DNA of 55,015 nucleotides from Pseudomonadota bacterium (lineage in GTDB: Bacteria; Desulfobacterota; Desulfarculia; Adiutricales; JAGVGV01), in contig JAHJTB010000162.1 of NCBI GenBank assembly GCA_018830135.1, positions 1 to 55,015 of the forward strand, read 5' to 3'. The position numbers were made by a program, and so were the translations under genes. The notes under the pieces are model-generated. The model had not been told where the DNA came from, made no database searches, and was given only the letters and a program-made list of their open reading frames with translations. Below, piece after piece: positions 8,528-17,598 of this stretch (its first letter is position 1; each line of letters begins with the position of its first letter).

Positions 8528-9574
8528 TCACGATTCTGGTGTATGCGCCTGTTCCGATTGCGGATCTGGCGCCGTACCGTTTCCAGACATCAGTGTGCCC
8601 CGAAAATATTCCCAGAGCATAATCAGAATGAAGGCCATGAAAGCGGATACAATCATCGTGGCCAGACAGATCTTCGACCGTTGCGGCTCGCTTTTGAATG
8701 CCGGGACCAAGGGCTGGTCCAGCACCCTGAACGAGACGAGCTGCTTGTCCTCCTCGATTTTGGCCAGTTCATACTGCCGTCTCAATTCCTGGTAAACCGC
8801 TGTCGTAGCCATCCGCTCCCGTTCGATCTTGCTGGCCGTCAAATCCTGGCTGGGTACCTTTTTTTCCCAATCCTCTAACAGCTTGGTCGCCCGGGCCAAT
8901 TGCTCCTCGATAAATATCCGATTTCGCTTGGCATCAGTAATGTATTCCTCTGTCAGGTACTGGTCCAGCTTCTCGATGGTGCCGGAGACGACCTTGGCGG
9001 CGAAAACCGGATCCTCGTCAATGAAGTATATGGTTATCAGGCCGGTATCCTTGTCTTTATCGGCGCCAAACGTATTCAACACGACGTTTCTTTGAAGCAT
9101 CTTGGCCAAAGAGGGAATCTGCTTGGGGTCATCGACCCGCCACTTTTTCTGCTCGGCGTCCCACAGGTCCGGATACATTCGGACCCTCAAATTATACTTC
9201 TCGATCATCCAGGCCTGAAGTGCCCGACTCTCCAGATAGTTGAGCATGACCCGGGACTTGTCATTGCCCCTGGCCAGCGGAATGGGCAAGAACTGGGCGG
9301 AAGCCGCCAGCAGACCGGACAATTGGGGATTGGAACTCTCGGTTGGCTGAATACTGGCATCGGAGGTGAACTTGACGGGCATGACGAACAGGGTCACGTA
9401 CACGGCAATCAGGGTGCAGACCAGCGTGAAGCCGCCAATACCCCACTTCCATCGCCAAATAGTCCCGAGGAGTTGCCCGAAGTCGATCAGGTTCTCCTCC
9501 GGAGCCGCAACGCCAGCGGGGATACAGACCCAGTTCGGAGGCGATTCGTTTTGAATTGGACTCTGGCCGTCCAC
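8528..9574 (-). CDS. wzz: Wzz-type polysaccharide chain-length regulator
   Basis: A 348-residue inner-membrane protein of the Wzz/PCP family that sets the length of O-antigen or exopolysaccharide chains. It has an N-terminal cytoplasmic tail, a first membrane helix (about 47-68, GIGGFTLVCTLIAVYVTLFVM), a long periplasmic helical part (KLDQYLTEEYITDAKRNRIFIEEQL), a second helix (about 308-328, LATMIVSAFMAFILIMLWEYF) and a proline-rich PLVPAFKSEPQRSK just before it, the classical Wzz signature. The start is GTG at 9574 with AGGAAGAGG upstream. It is the first gene of the glycan operon; 206 bases separate it from the dehydrogenase, so a second promoter there is possible. Confidence 0.9.
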   Translation of the reverse strand: MDGQSPIQNESPPNWVCIPAGVAAPEENLIDFGQLLGTIWRWKWGIGGFTLVCTLIAVYVTLFVMPVKFTSDASIQPTESSNPQLSGLLAASAQFLPIPLARGNDKSRVMLNYLESRALQAWMIEKYNLRVRMYPDLWDAEQKKWRVDDPKQIPSLAKMLQRNVVLNTFGADKDKDTGLITIYFIDEDPVFAAKVVSGTIEKLDQYLTEEYITDAKRNRIFIEEQLARATKLLEDWEKKVPSQDLTASKIERERMATTAVYQELRRQYELAKIEEDKQLVSFRVLDQPLVPAFKSEPQRSKICLATMIVSAFMAFILIMLWEYFRGTLMSGNGTAPDPQSEQAHTPES

Positions 9575-9700
9575 TATCGGTTTCCTCTTCCTTGTCTAAA
9601 TTTGGGGGCGATCATTTCAGTTTTCTTGTCCTAACCCGGCATAGCCGGAACCAAACAGGTTTTTTCCTTATGCCGCGTTTCCGAATTGTATTAATGGTTT

Positions 9701-9715
9701 CTCAAACTGTTTGAG
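9701..9715. repeat. 15-bp palindrome in front of the mobile-element-type ORF
   Basis: CTCAAAC, one base, then GTTTGAG: a perfect 7-bp dyad 13 bases before the ATG of the truncated ORF at 9728. It may be an end of the mobile element or an operator. No matching copy is seen on the other side of the ORF. Confidence 0.4.
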
Positions 9716-9727
9716 GGCGGTTGAGTC

Positions 9728-10426
9728 ATGGAACTTTTCATCGACCGTCACGCCGCCAAAATACGCGGTGACCGGTCTTGCCTCGCCCAGGTGGTTATCA
9801 CCGGGACGATCCCCGGCACCTGCTACGCGGGACGAATGACCGCCTGCCTGAATTCCCATAGGACCAGAATTTTCGACTATCCCCGGTGGGCCGAACCTCT
9901 GAGAGCAGAAATCCGTTCCAATGCCGAACGGCTGGCCCAAGAAAACAACCTTGAGATCGAATTCATCGGCAAAAAGAACTTCCGAAAAGAAGAGCGTGTC
10001 CGGGCGATCGTAGAACAACGAGATGATCAGCCTGGCCGGGTTCATATATTTTCGGCCATGGATCCTTGTCCGACATACAAACCCTGGCATGACAAGAAGA
10101 CCCATCAGACCTTTCTCAAGCCCGGGCAGGCCAAGTGCCTGCACTACTATTTTTACTTCATAGATGCCGACCTGGGCCTTTGCCATCTGCTCGTGCCCAC
10201 CTGGGCGCCTTTCCGCCTTCAGTTCTATTACAACGGCCACGGAGAACTGGCGGCCAAGCTCCGGGGAAATGATATCGGCTTCGAGATGCTCGACAACGCC
10301 TTTGTCTCCATCGAAGATTGGGATGAGGCTCAGGTGCTGGCCGACCAAATCCATCCGGAGCGGCTTCATAACAAGCTGGACCAGTTCGCCGACAGGTTTT
10401 GCCCGGTCATTGGCCATTTTGACTAA
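9728..10426 (+). pseudogene. C-terminally truncated, mobile-element-associated protein
   Basis: Reads MELFIDRHAAKIRG...; I recognise the start, FDYPRWAEPLR, HIFSAMDPCPTYKPWHDK and CLHYYFYFIDADLGLC as belonging to a multicopy family of uncharacterised, transposon-like proteins usually about twice this length (from memory, not a search). Here the frame ends at 232 residues (VIGHFD, stop) in the middle of the family's conserved region, directly before the duplicated glycan segment, so it is probably a relic. The family's biochemical activity is not established. The overlapping minus-strand frame (9668-10417) has no recognisable motifs and is discarded. Confidence 0.65.
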
Positions 10427-10489
10427 AAATCAACTCTTAAGAGATTAAACCAGCTCCCTCAATCAACCGCCGGGCCGGGCACATCCGGC

Positions 10490-10582
10490 CATCATGATTG
10501 ACGCCCGCTTCGGCGATGATGTAGGGCCGAGACAAGGCGCGGGTTCCACGACGAGTTAGAGCAGACCCATTAGCCTGGACAC
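10490..10582 (-). pseudogene. Decayed 5' fragment of a second neuB
   Basis: Matches the 5' end of the neuB gene (3642 downwards). The GTG at 10582 opens VSRLMGLL and then hits a stop after 8 codons; further on, in another frame, RPYIIAEAGVNHDG corresponds to RPCIIAEAGVNHEG of NeuB. Homology fades by about 10490, where the mobile-element-type ORF region begins. It cannot make a functional product. Confidence 0.8.
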
Positions 10583-10583
10583 G

Positions 10584-11282
10584 TCAAGCACTCCTGTACA
10601 TGCGGACCACATCCTCCGAGGACGCGTAGAGATCACAGGTCCGGGCCGACAGGCGGTCCAGGTCTTCCCGGGTATCCACGTCAAGTCGAAGGTCCGGACA
10701 GGCCACCTCTTCATTGGGCGGATCGAAGGTCCGGATGGAAAAATGGTCCGGATGGTCGAGTATGTATAACAAACAGTGTTCCCGATGGTTCGGCTGGACG
10801 GCCAGACGCTCGATGCGCTCGAGTATGGAGAACGGGACCATTTCGGCGCCCAGTCCGTCCGGATAGCGGTTGTTCCGGGGAATGTGATTGTACGCGTAGT
10901 CGCAGGGCTCCCTACGGAAAAAATCGATGAGGTGATCGATCTCCTCCCAACTGATCAACGGGTTGTCCGCGCAGACACGGACGATATGGCTGGCGCCGAC
11001 GTCTTGGGCCGCCAGGTGGAATCGCCTCAGCACATCGTCTTCAGGTCCGCGAAAAATCGAGACGCCCAGACTGGAGACACAGGCGGCCAGCGGATCGTTG
11101 GCCTCGGTATCAGGCAGGGCCACGACCAGGGCATCCAGTCTAGTAGAACGGGCCACTCGTCGGACCACCCATTCGATGATCGGCCGGTCATGGAGGGGCA
11201 GCAGCATCTTGCCCGGCAGCCGGGTCGACCCGATCCGGGCCTGGATGATGCCCGTGACGCGTTCCAGGGGCGGGGTCTTCAC
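10584..11282 (-). CDS. spsF: Second SpsF-family cytidylyltransferase (intact duplicate)
   Basis: 232 residues, the same length as the SpsF at 3644-4342 and about 87% identical by eye. The GTG start at 11282 is chosen by alignment; the frame is open upstream to 11585, but that part is out-of-frame debris of the fusion gene. The nucleotide-binding IIQARIGSTRLPGKM and acidic CADNPLISWEEID are intact, and changes cluster in a variable loop (AACVSSLGVS against AEAVAGLDVR). It is the only open gene in the duplicated block while both flanks are broken, so it may have been kept by selection or may simply be recent. No promoter of its own was recognised. Confidence 0.75.
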   Translation of the reverse strand: MKTPPLERVTGIIQARIGSTRLPGKMLLPLHDRPIIEWVVRRVARSTRLDALVVALPDTEANDPLAACVSSLGVSIFRGPEDDVLRRFHLAAQDVGASHIVRVCADNPLISWEEIDHLIDFFRREPCDYAYNHIPRNNRYPDGLGAEMVPFSILERIERLAVQPNHREHCLLYILDHPDHFSIRTFDPPNEEVACPDLRLDVDTREDLDRLSARTCDLYASSEDVVRMYRSA

Positions 11283-11725
11283 GAAAGCAGGCCCTCGATC
11301 ATGCCAATGACCTTGGCCTTGTTCTGGATGAAATCGTAGCCATGCATCCTGTTGTAAAGATGTTTTCGAAATGATCGGTCTTCGATCAACCGTTCCAGAA
11401 CTCCGACCAGGTCGGGCCGGGAGGCGATGATCGCCTAATCGATGGCGTGCGCTGGAAAGACGCGCACCGGATATCCCTTTCCGGACAGCCCTTTGAGGGC
11501 CAGTTCGTCCTCTTCCTTGCAGACGATCGTGGTCCGTCACCTCGTGGGCGATGGTCAAGGGCCGATAGACATGCCCCATGCCCACCTCGGGGCTGCCGAT
11601 GACCCGGTAAACGATCCGTTTCCTGCGCAGCAGTTTCTCATAGATTCACCAGTCCTGAAAAGACCGGATATCCACGGCCGAACCGTCCAGATAGCAGGGA
11701 AGAACGACCGGCACGGCCGAGTCTC
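11279..11725 (-). pseudogene. Broken fragments of a second cytidylyltransferase/PseG fusion gene
   Basis: The 3' end (VKTPPLER-side overlap, GHWHDRGPAF region) and a central part of the fusion gene, joined by an internal deletion near 11418 and broken by frameshifts; for example the PseG motif VGMGHVYRPLTIAHEV is still readable near 11540-11590 but leads into a shifted frame. Homology stops at about 11725, at the bases corresponding to 5430 in the first copy. Confidence 0.8.
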
Positions 11726-13354
11726 CCGGTGTTCCGGCACGCAGGTAACTTAGACCCGGATATTGCAGTCGGGTTCAAGGGCAGATGAGTCCGTTTTGAC
11801 TGTGCATGGAAGTGTCAGGAATTGAAGGTCCCCGCAGGAAGCTGCCGGGAATCTTCGGCATGTAAGGAAAAAGTCCATTAGCTTGGTTGGCGGGCAAACC
11901 CCGCAGCAAACCGATCGAAATGCGCCCGCCCGACATGCTCAAACAAGGCTTCAATGGATAAAGGCAAAACAGGGTCAATCAGGGGCGAAATTCCAAACTA
12001 TCATAGTGCGCCGCCCGACTATTTGTCCTTCAATATCAGATAGTTATATATAAGTGTTCAGAATCGGCTTACAGCTCCGCTTTTTAGGTTACAAAATAAT
12101 CTGAACCTGAAGCATCATGATATAATATCGAATCGGCTTCCGAAATCAACCGTTAATTCAACTGACCCGAAAGACCGGTTTTCGTCTGTCCGGTCCGATT
12201 AAAAAAAGCGGCTGTATTGATCCACTTCCCCACCAGAAACCATTGGCGACGGGTAACGATAACCCTGGCGCCGTTCCCTTCAGGACACCGGAAGCCCCCC
12301 CGCCCGGACGAAAACCTCGTGCCCGGTCGAGATATTGGCATTGCTGGTGGACCATTTGTCCTTCACCTTATCCGAGTACTTCCTTGTGTCATAAAAAACC
12401 ACCCGCTTTTTGTACCCGTGTCAATCCGACATGGTCCAACGAGCGAAAAGCGTGGTCGAGCAGCTTGACAAGTTTTTATCTCGCACTCATGGCGACGGCC
12501 CTCAAAAAGCTGCACCCCTGCCCCGAGGCGCCCTTGAACTCGATCCCTTGACCAGGCGGGCCTACCTGCCGAAGTCATAAAAAAAGCGGATACCCGGTTG
12601 GCAGTCCGATCTACCGGACATCCCGTCAACCTCTATCCATTTTTTCCTTCATGCCCATTACGCCGAGGTGGCGAAATAATGACCACGACGGGAATTTCAT
12701 GATCCCCGTGTGTATAACCGGTCCACCTCGTCCATTTTTGGATTTTTTCCAGGGAGAGTATCCGTTGAAACCACAACTGAAGAAAAATGGCCGTATTCAC
12801 TCGTTCCCAGCATAATCGTCTCTACGTCGGACAAACTCGATTTCGCCCCTCAGTTTTAATCGATGAGATACAGACAACTCCTTGGTCTGAAAAAATCCAA
12901 AAGTAGTATATTCGAGCCCTCGATGTTTGTCAAGGCATTTTATATTATTATATTTCAGGGAGTTATATTATTTTCCGGACCCGTTCCCCACCCCTTTCCA
13001 TGACTCGTTTTTCATCATGTGCCCCATGTTATTAGATCAAATCCAATGCCTCAAGGAAGGGGACTAATCCCATCCCCGGTTTGAATACTTACATATAAAA
13101 GTCCGGGAGCCCTCGTTCCCATCTCCAGGCCCCGGATATCCCCGGAAGGTACCCAGGCTCACCATGATGCCGCCCGTTGGGTAACCGATATATGAACTCG
13201 GCTTTTCCCCGCCCCCAGGCCAGATCAAGGTAAGGGGCCATCGGACCTGCCTGGATTTTTTCTTCGGCGTGAAAGAACTGAACCCGGCGATGCCACCCCC
13301 GGAAAGCGCAGATAAAAAGGGTCGGCCAGAACTGGCTAACCCCTTAAAATGATA
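11726..13354. other. 1.6 kb without a supportable gene
   Basis: Short open frames occur (for example 11775-11978, 12153-12341 and 12363-12629 on the minus strand), but none has a ribosome-binding site, recognisable motif or sensible composition. The stretch 12880-13010 is AT-rich. It looks like decayed DNA between the duplicated glycan segment and the tRNA gene. I cannot exclude an unannotated small RNA. Confidence 0.6.
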
Positions 13355-13431
13355 TGGTGGGCGATGCGCGACTCGAACGCGCGGCCTTTGGTTCCGGAGA
13401 CCAACGCTCTATCCAACTGAGCTAATCGCCC
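13355..13431 (-). tRNA. tRNA-Arg (anticodon CCG)
   Basis: The 77-nt minus-strand sequence folds as a full cloverleaf: acceptor GGGCGAT/ATCGCCC, D arm GCTC-AGTTGGATA-GAGC, anticodon stem TTGGT/ACCAA with loop CTCCGGA (anticodon CCG, reading CGG), variable loop AGGCC, T arm GCGCG-TTCGAGT-CGCGC, discriminator A and an encoded CCA end. It has a strong promoter just upstream at 13443-13471. Confidence 0.97.
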
Positions 13432-13442
13432 GCCGGAGGCCA

Positions 13443-13471
13443 ATCCTATAGATGAGCGCACGGATTGTCAA
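13443..13471 (-). promoter_or_regulatory. Promoter of tRNA-Arg
   Basis: On the minus strand a perfect TTGACA (13471-13466) is followed after 17 bases by TAGGAT (13448-13443), with transcription expected about 7-10 bases further on, right before the 5' end of the tRNA at 13431. Confidence 0.8.
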
Positions 13472-13534
13472 CCTCTAATTACAGGCCCTTTGAGCGTGGA
13501 GGGCCCTCGCAAGACGTCATTTAAAAGGCCGTGC

Positions 13535-13601
13535 CATAGGCCGCGGCGTGTTCGACCTTTTGGCCTATGTATATTTCAACCATTTATGATCATTATATAA
13601 T
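13535..13601 (+). promoter_or_regulatory. Inverted repeat and candidate promoter before the chelatase genes
   Basis: CATAGGCC (13535-13542) and GGCCTATG (13562-13569) form a perfect 8-bp inverted repeat with a 19-base loop; a competing pairing AAAAGG/CCTTTT exists in the same span. A TATAAT box follows at 13596-13601 with only a weak -35 (TTTCAA, 13574-13579). The arrangement could be a promoter with an upstream operator. No known riboswitch consensus (cobalamin box included) is visible. Confidence 0.45.
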
Positions 13602-13744
13602 ATCAAAAATGACCTGATCAGACGCCAGACCGGCCGTCGGGTCGGGGTCTGCCCTGAGCGGTTTTCAGTTTGACACCGGGCTCGTTTATGGGTACCTATC
13701 GCCTTGACGTCCCATCGAAATTCTTCGTATACGGACGCGGGGCT

Positions 13745-15727
13745 ATGAACGCTGATTCGGGAACGGGCCGACGGCCTTCACCATTTTATCCTTTTTCCGC
13801 CATTGCCGGCCAAGACCGGATGAAGCGGGCCTTGCTTGTCCTGGCCGTCGATCCCGGCCTGGGCGGCGTGTTGCTGCTGGGAGAAAAGGGCACGGCCAAA
13901 TCCACGGCCGCCCGGTCCCTGTCCGAACTGCTGCCTCGCCTGGAGGTGGTCCGTGGGTGCATCTATCACTGTGACCCGCACCGTCCGGAGGCCTTTTGCC
14001 CGGACTGCCGCCTTCGTGGCGATCGCGGGGAATACCTGGCGCCCGCCTGGGCCGAGACGCCCTTCTCGACCCTGCCTTTGGGTGCTACCGAAGATCGGCT
14101 GGCGGGCGGCCTGGATATGGAACGAACGGTCTCTTCCGGACGCCCGACCTTGAAGGTCGGCCTTCTGGGCCAGGCCAATCGCGGCGTTCTGTACGTGGAT
14201 GAAGTCAACCTGCTCGAACCGTATCTGGCCCATATTCTGCTCGACTCGGCGGAAACGGGCCGGATTCGGGTGGAGCGGGAGGGGCTGTCCCTGTGGCACC
14301 CGGCCCGGATCACCCTGATCGGGACCATGAATCCCGAGGAGGGTGGCCTGGGCCCCCAACTTGCGGACCGTTTCGCCCTGACGGTTCGGGTCAGTGGTGA
14401 ATCCGCCCCGGACCTGCGAGCTGAAATCATCCGCCGCCGGCTGGCCTTTGAAAAGGACCCTTTAACCTTTCATCGCCGCTGGCAGCCCGAAAACGCGGCC
14501 CTGGCCGAGCGGATCAGACAGGCCCGCCTGCGGCTGTCCAACGTCGAGGTCACCCCGAAGGCCCGGAACCTGATCTCGGACCTTGTCCTTGAGGCGGGGG
14601 TCCGGGGCCATCGGGCCGACCTGGCCCTGACCCGGTCCGTCCGCGCCCAGGCCGCATTCGAAGGCCTCGATTCGGCCGGCCCGGACCAGGTCCGGGCCGT
14701 GGCCGAAATGGTCCTGGAAGCCCGCCGGGTCGTCCGCAAAGCGCCGCCACCCGTTACCGCGGCCCTGGTGGTCGAGCCGGTTCGAGCGGAGCCGCCACCG
14801 GCGCCGGATCACCCCCCGGTGCGCCGGCACGGCCACCCGCCGGAGCCGCCGCCCGGGTCGGAACCCCAGCCTGCCTCGGCCGACCGGCCCCATGGACCCG
14901 GGCCGGCCTTTGACCTGCCCACGCCCACCGGACGCCGGGAACGCGGATCGGCCAAACGCTCCGGCCGGCGGACCGGCCGGCCCTCCAGGAACGGTCGAGG
15001 ACGCTACTATCGTTCCTCGATCGAACGCCTGGGCCGGCCCGTGGCCCTCGACGCCACCCTTCGAGCCGCCGCGCCCCACCAGCAGACCCGCCGCCCGCTC
15101 GGCTCTCTTTCCCTGATCGTCCGCTCCCACGACCTTCGGGAAAAGGTCTTCCGCCGGAAGACCGGCCGCCTGGTCCTTTTCGTCGTCGATGCCAGCGGGT
15201 CGGTCGGCAGTTTCGACCGCATGTCCGAAGCCAAGGCCGCGGTCATGGCCCTGCTGGGCGACGCCTATCGTAAACGCGACCGGGTCGGTCTGATCGCCTT
15301 TCGCGGCCTTTGTGCCGACATCCTGCTGCCGCCGACAAACAGCGTGGAAACCGCCGGATGCCTTCTGGCCGAGCTGCCCACCGGCGGCAAGACCCCGCTC
15401 TCGGCGGCCCTGGTCCGCGTGCACGAACTGGTCCGGGTCGAACTGGCCCGGGAGCCCGACCTGACCCCCCTGATCGTGCTCATGACCGACGGGCGGCCCA
15501 ACGTGCCCCTTGAGCCCGGGGCCAACGTCTGGCCCGAAGCCTGCCGGACCGCCGAACTCGTTTCCCGGGACCCGCGTCTGCGCTTCCTGCTGGTGGATAC
15601 CGACCGGGGACATTACGCCGAACACAAGATGACCTGGGAACTGGCCCGCTGCCTGAACGCGCCGCGCCTGACCATCGAAGCGCTCAGGCAGGGGGCCTTG
15701 GAACCCTGGCTGGAGATTCTGTCCTGA
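13745..15727 (+). CDS. Magnesium-chelatase-like AAA+/VWA subunit (ChlD/BchD type)
   Basis: A 660-residue ATPase subunit with an N-terminal AAA+ domain (Walker [10 protein letters not shown] at about 46-54, Walker [11 protein letters not shown], sensor segment [18 protein letters not shown]), a long Pro/Arg-rich linker, and a C-terminal VWA domain with MIDAS motif DASGS (about 483-487). ChlI-ChlD pairs drive insertion of Mg or Co into tetrapyrroles with a large H/CobN subunit, which is absent here. A Cys cluster ([18 protein letters not shown]) near residue 77 is shared with the next gene's protein and may bind a metal. MNADSGTG at 13745 is taken as start since family members begin shortly before YPFSAIAGQ; an ATG at 13688 and a TTG at 13670 are alternatives. 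Confidence 0.85.
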   Translation: MNADSGTGRRPSPFYPFSAIAGQDRMKRALLVLAVDPGLGGVLLLGEKGTAKSTAARSLSELLPRLEVVRGCIYHCDPHRPEAFCPDCRLRGDRGEYLAPAWAETPFSTLPLGATEDRLAGGLDMERTVSSGRPTLKVGLLGQANRGVLYVDEVNLLEPYLAHILLDSAETGRIRVEREGLSLWHPARITLIGTMNPEEGGLGPQLADRFALTVRVSGESAPDLRAEIIRRRLAFEKDPLTFHRRWQPENAALAERIRQARLRLSNVEVTPKARNLISDLVLEAGVRGHRADLALTRSVRAQAAFEGLDSAGPDQVRAVAEMVLEARRVVRKAPPPVTAALVVEPVRAEPPPAPDHPPVRRHGHPPEPPPGSEPQPASADRPHGPGPAFDLPTPTGRRERGSAKRSGRRTGRPSRNGRGRYYRSSIERLGRPVALDATLRAAAPHQQTRRPLGSLSLIVRSHDLREKVFRRKTGRLVLFVVDASGSVGSFDRMSEAKAAVMALLGDAYRKRDRVGLIAFRGLCADILLPPTNSVETAGCLLAELPTGGKTPLSAALVRVHELVRVELAREPDLTPLIVLMTDGRPNVPLEPGANVWPEACRTAELVSRDPRLRFLLVDTDRGHYAEHKMTWELARCLNAPRLTIEALRQGALEPWLEILS

Positions 15728-15728
15728 C

Positions 15729-16766
15729 ATGAATGAAACGCCGAACGCACCGTCCATCTATCCCTTTCCCGCCCTGGTCGGGCAGGAAAGCATGAAACTG
15801 GCCTTGATACTCAACGTGGTCAATCCCGCCCTGGGCGGGGTCCTGATCCGGGGGGAAAAGGGCACGGCCAAGTCCACGGCCGTCCGCGGCCTGGCCCGGC
15901 TCCTGCCTGGCCAGAAGACCGTACCCGGCTGCCGTTTCAACTGCGACCCGGACGACCCGGCCGGCTTCTGTCCCGAGTGCCGGTCGCGGACTGAAACCCT
16001 GGCAACCGAAACCCGGGTCCGGGTCGTCGAACTTCCGGTGGGAGCGACCGAAGACCGGGTCCTGGGCGCCCTGGACATCGAGGGCGCGCTGACCGAAGGG
16101 GCCCGGCGCTTCGAGCCTGGCCTGCTGGCGGCGGCCCATCGCGGAATCTTGTACATGGACGAGGTCAACCTGCTGGACGACCACCTCGTGGACGTGCTGC
16201 TCGACGCGGCGGCCATGGGGGTGAACATCGTCGAACGAGAAGGCCTGTCATACAGCCATCCGGCCGTCTTCACCCTGGTCGGGACCATGAACCCGGAGGA
16301 GGGCGAACTGAGGCCCCAGCTACTGGATCGCTTCGGCCTGTGCGTCAAGGTCGAGGGGCTTGCCGATCCCGTTGAACGGAGGGAGGTCGTCCTGCGCCGG
16401 CTGGCCTTCGAGGCCGATCCGGAAGGCTTTGCCCGACAGTGGCGGGAGGCCGGGCGCCGCACGTCCGAACGGATCGAGGCGGCCCGGGCCCGACTCGGAG
16501 AAGTAGTCGTCACCGACGAGGCCTTGACCCGGGCCGTGGACATCTGCCTGACCCTGGGCGTGGACGGCCATCGGGGAGACCTGACCGTCATCAAGACGGC
16601 CCTGACCCTGGCCGCTTTCGAAGGACGGGCCCGGGTCGAGAACCGGGACATCGACCGGGCCGCGGAACTGGCCCTGCCGCACCGGGTTCGTCGTCGGCCC
16701 TTCCAGGAGGTCCGGTTCGGAGTCATCGATCGCCTGGCCCAAATCCGGGACGGGTCGGACGGATAG
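15729..16766 (+). CDS. Magnesium-chelatase-like AAA+ ATPase subunit (ChlI/BchI type)
   Basis: A 345-residue AAA+ protein partnering the preceding gene product, starting one base after that gene's stop. Walker [10 protein letters not shown] lies at about 39-47, Walker [17 protein letters not shown] and the [20 protein letters not shown] sensor segment follow, then the C-terminal helical lid ([18 protein letters not shown]). The length equals that of ordinary BchI/ChlI proteins. With no CobN/BchH gene nearby, either the H subunit is elsewhere (cobalt chelation for corrinoid synthesis would fit an anaerobe), or the pair works as a MoxR-like AAA+/VWA remodelling machine. Confidence 0.88.
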   Translation: MNETPNAPSIYPFPALVGQESMKLALILNVVNPALGGVLIRGEKGTAKSTAVRGLARLLPGQKTVPGCRFNCDPDDPAGFCPECRSRTETLATETRVRVVELPVGATEDRVLGALDIEGALTEGARRFEPGLLAAAHRGILYMDEVNLLDDHLVDVLLDAAAMGVNIVEREGLSYSHPAVFTLVGTMNPEEGELRPQLLDRFGLCVKVEGLADPVERREVVLRRLAFEADPEGFARQWREAGRRTSERIEAARARLGEVVVTDEALTRAVDICLTLGVDGHRGDLTVIKTALTLAAFEGRARVENRDIDRAAELALPHRVRRRPFQEVRFGVIDRLAQIRDGSDG

Positions 16767-17063
16767 ACAAGCGCGGCGGACCGACCTCGCGGCCACCGGT
16801 GACTTTCAGGGTATTTACAAAAAGTTCGCCCCCTTTTATATTCGAAATACGTTGGGATAGTGTCCGGCTGTATTACGTCAGGGCCTGCCTGTTCACGCCC
16901 GGGGGGTCGGGTTAAAGCCAAGGAACCGTTTTACGACGCCGGCCTACGGACCCGATCCGGCCCGGAGCATTCGCGGTTCGCTTCCCTTGCGGAGCGGCCC
17001 GGGGGCTACAAACCGATTCGGATGAAATACCCTCGAAAGAGGCCAAGCTTAGGCGGTTAATTT

Positions 17064-17564
17064 ATGGATGACGCTCAAAGCGCGTGCTTGAAATGCGGGA
17101 CACCCCTTGAATCCGATGACAAGTTCTGCGGCGGCTGCGGCCAACCGGTTTCGCCGGCCCCCCAGGCCCGGCCGGGTTTTTGCCAGGCCTGCGGTTCCCC
17201 CTTGCCCGCGGCAGCCAAATTCTGCCGCGAATGCGGCCAGCCCACCGGCGAGGCCCAGGTCCAGGTTCCATCCCGGCGGCCGAATCCGCCCCAGATGCCG
17301 CCCGGGGCGCCGCTTCAGGCCCAGCCGTCCCTCGGGCCTGGGAAAAAGGCCAGCCTGGGACTGTTGATTCCCGGTTATATCTTCGCGGTGTTGGGCGGTT
17401 TTATCGGGCTGGCCATCGGCATTCACATCTGGCGGGGCAAGGAGAAAGACGCCCTTGGCAACAAGTACCCGAAATATGCCAAGGCTTCACGGGTTCAGGG
17501 CATGATCATCACCATCCTCTCCTTGGTCATGATGGCCATATACATCAGTATGAGAAAAGGTTGA
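17064..17564 (+). CDS. Double zinc-ribbon membrane protein
   Basis: 166 residues. Two N-terminal zinc ribbons, each a pair of C-x-x-C knuckles (CLKCGTPLESDDKFCGGCG and CQACGSPLPAAAKFCRECG), then a Pro/Gln-rich linker and two membrane segments (about 99-121, LGLLIPGYIFAVLGGFIGLAIGI, and about 146-162, GMIITILSLVMMAIYI). The zinc ribbons should face the cytoplasm. The function is unknown; such proteins often scaffold or sense at the membrane. It is followed 34 bases later by a second protein of similar design. The 297 bases before it (16767-17063) hold no gene. Confidence 0.8.
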   Translation: MDDAQSACLKCGTPLESDDKFCGGCGQPVSPAPQARPGFCQACGSPLPAAAKFCRECGQPTGEAQVQVPSRRPNPPQMPPGAPLQAQPSLGPGKKASLGLLIPGYIFAVLGGFIGLAIGIHIWRGKEKDALGNKYPKYAKASRVQGMIITILSLVMMAIYISMRKG

Positions 17565-17598
17565 GCGATGGTGGCATGAGTCCCAAGGAGGCTCGCAC

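Larger units (their letters stand above)
10490..11725 (-). repeat. Segmental duplication of glycan cluster 3545-5430, with internal deletion
   Basis: This block repeats, in the same order and orientation, the neuB start, all of spsF and parts of the fusion gene. About 640 bases of the fusion are missing at the junction near 11418 (positions 4466-5108 of the first copy are skipped). Around 11253-11352 some 100 bases are identical to 4313-4412, against roughly 87% protein identity in spsF, which suggests patchy gene conversion. Direct repeats 7 kb apart could recombine and delete the genes between them. Confidence 0.85.

Noticed and set aside
9668..10417. A 249-residue minus-strand frame opposite the mobile-element-type ORF
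   Set aside because: No recognisable domain or start signal; the plus strand carries family motifs.
11775..12629. Several short frames in the gene-poor region
   Set aside because: No start signals, no recognised domains; too weak to call genes.
13480..13744. Cobalamin riboswitch before the chelatase genes
   Set aside because: No B12-box-like consensus could be found; only an inverted repeat and a TATAAT box.
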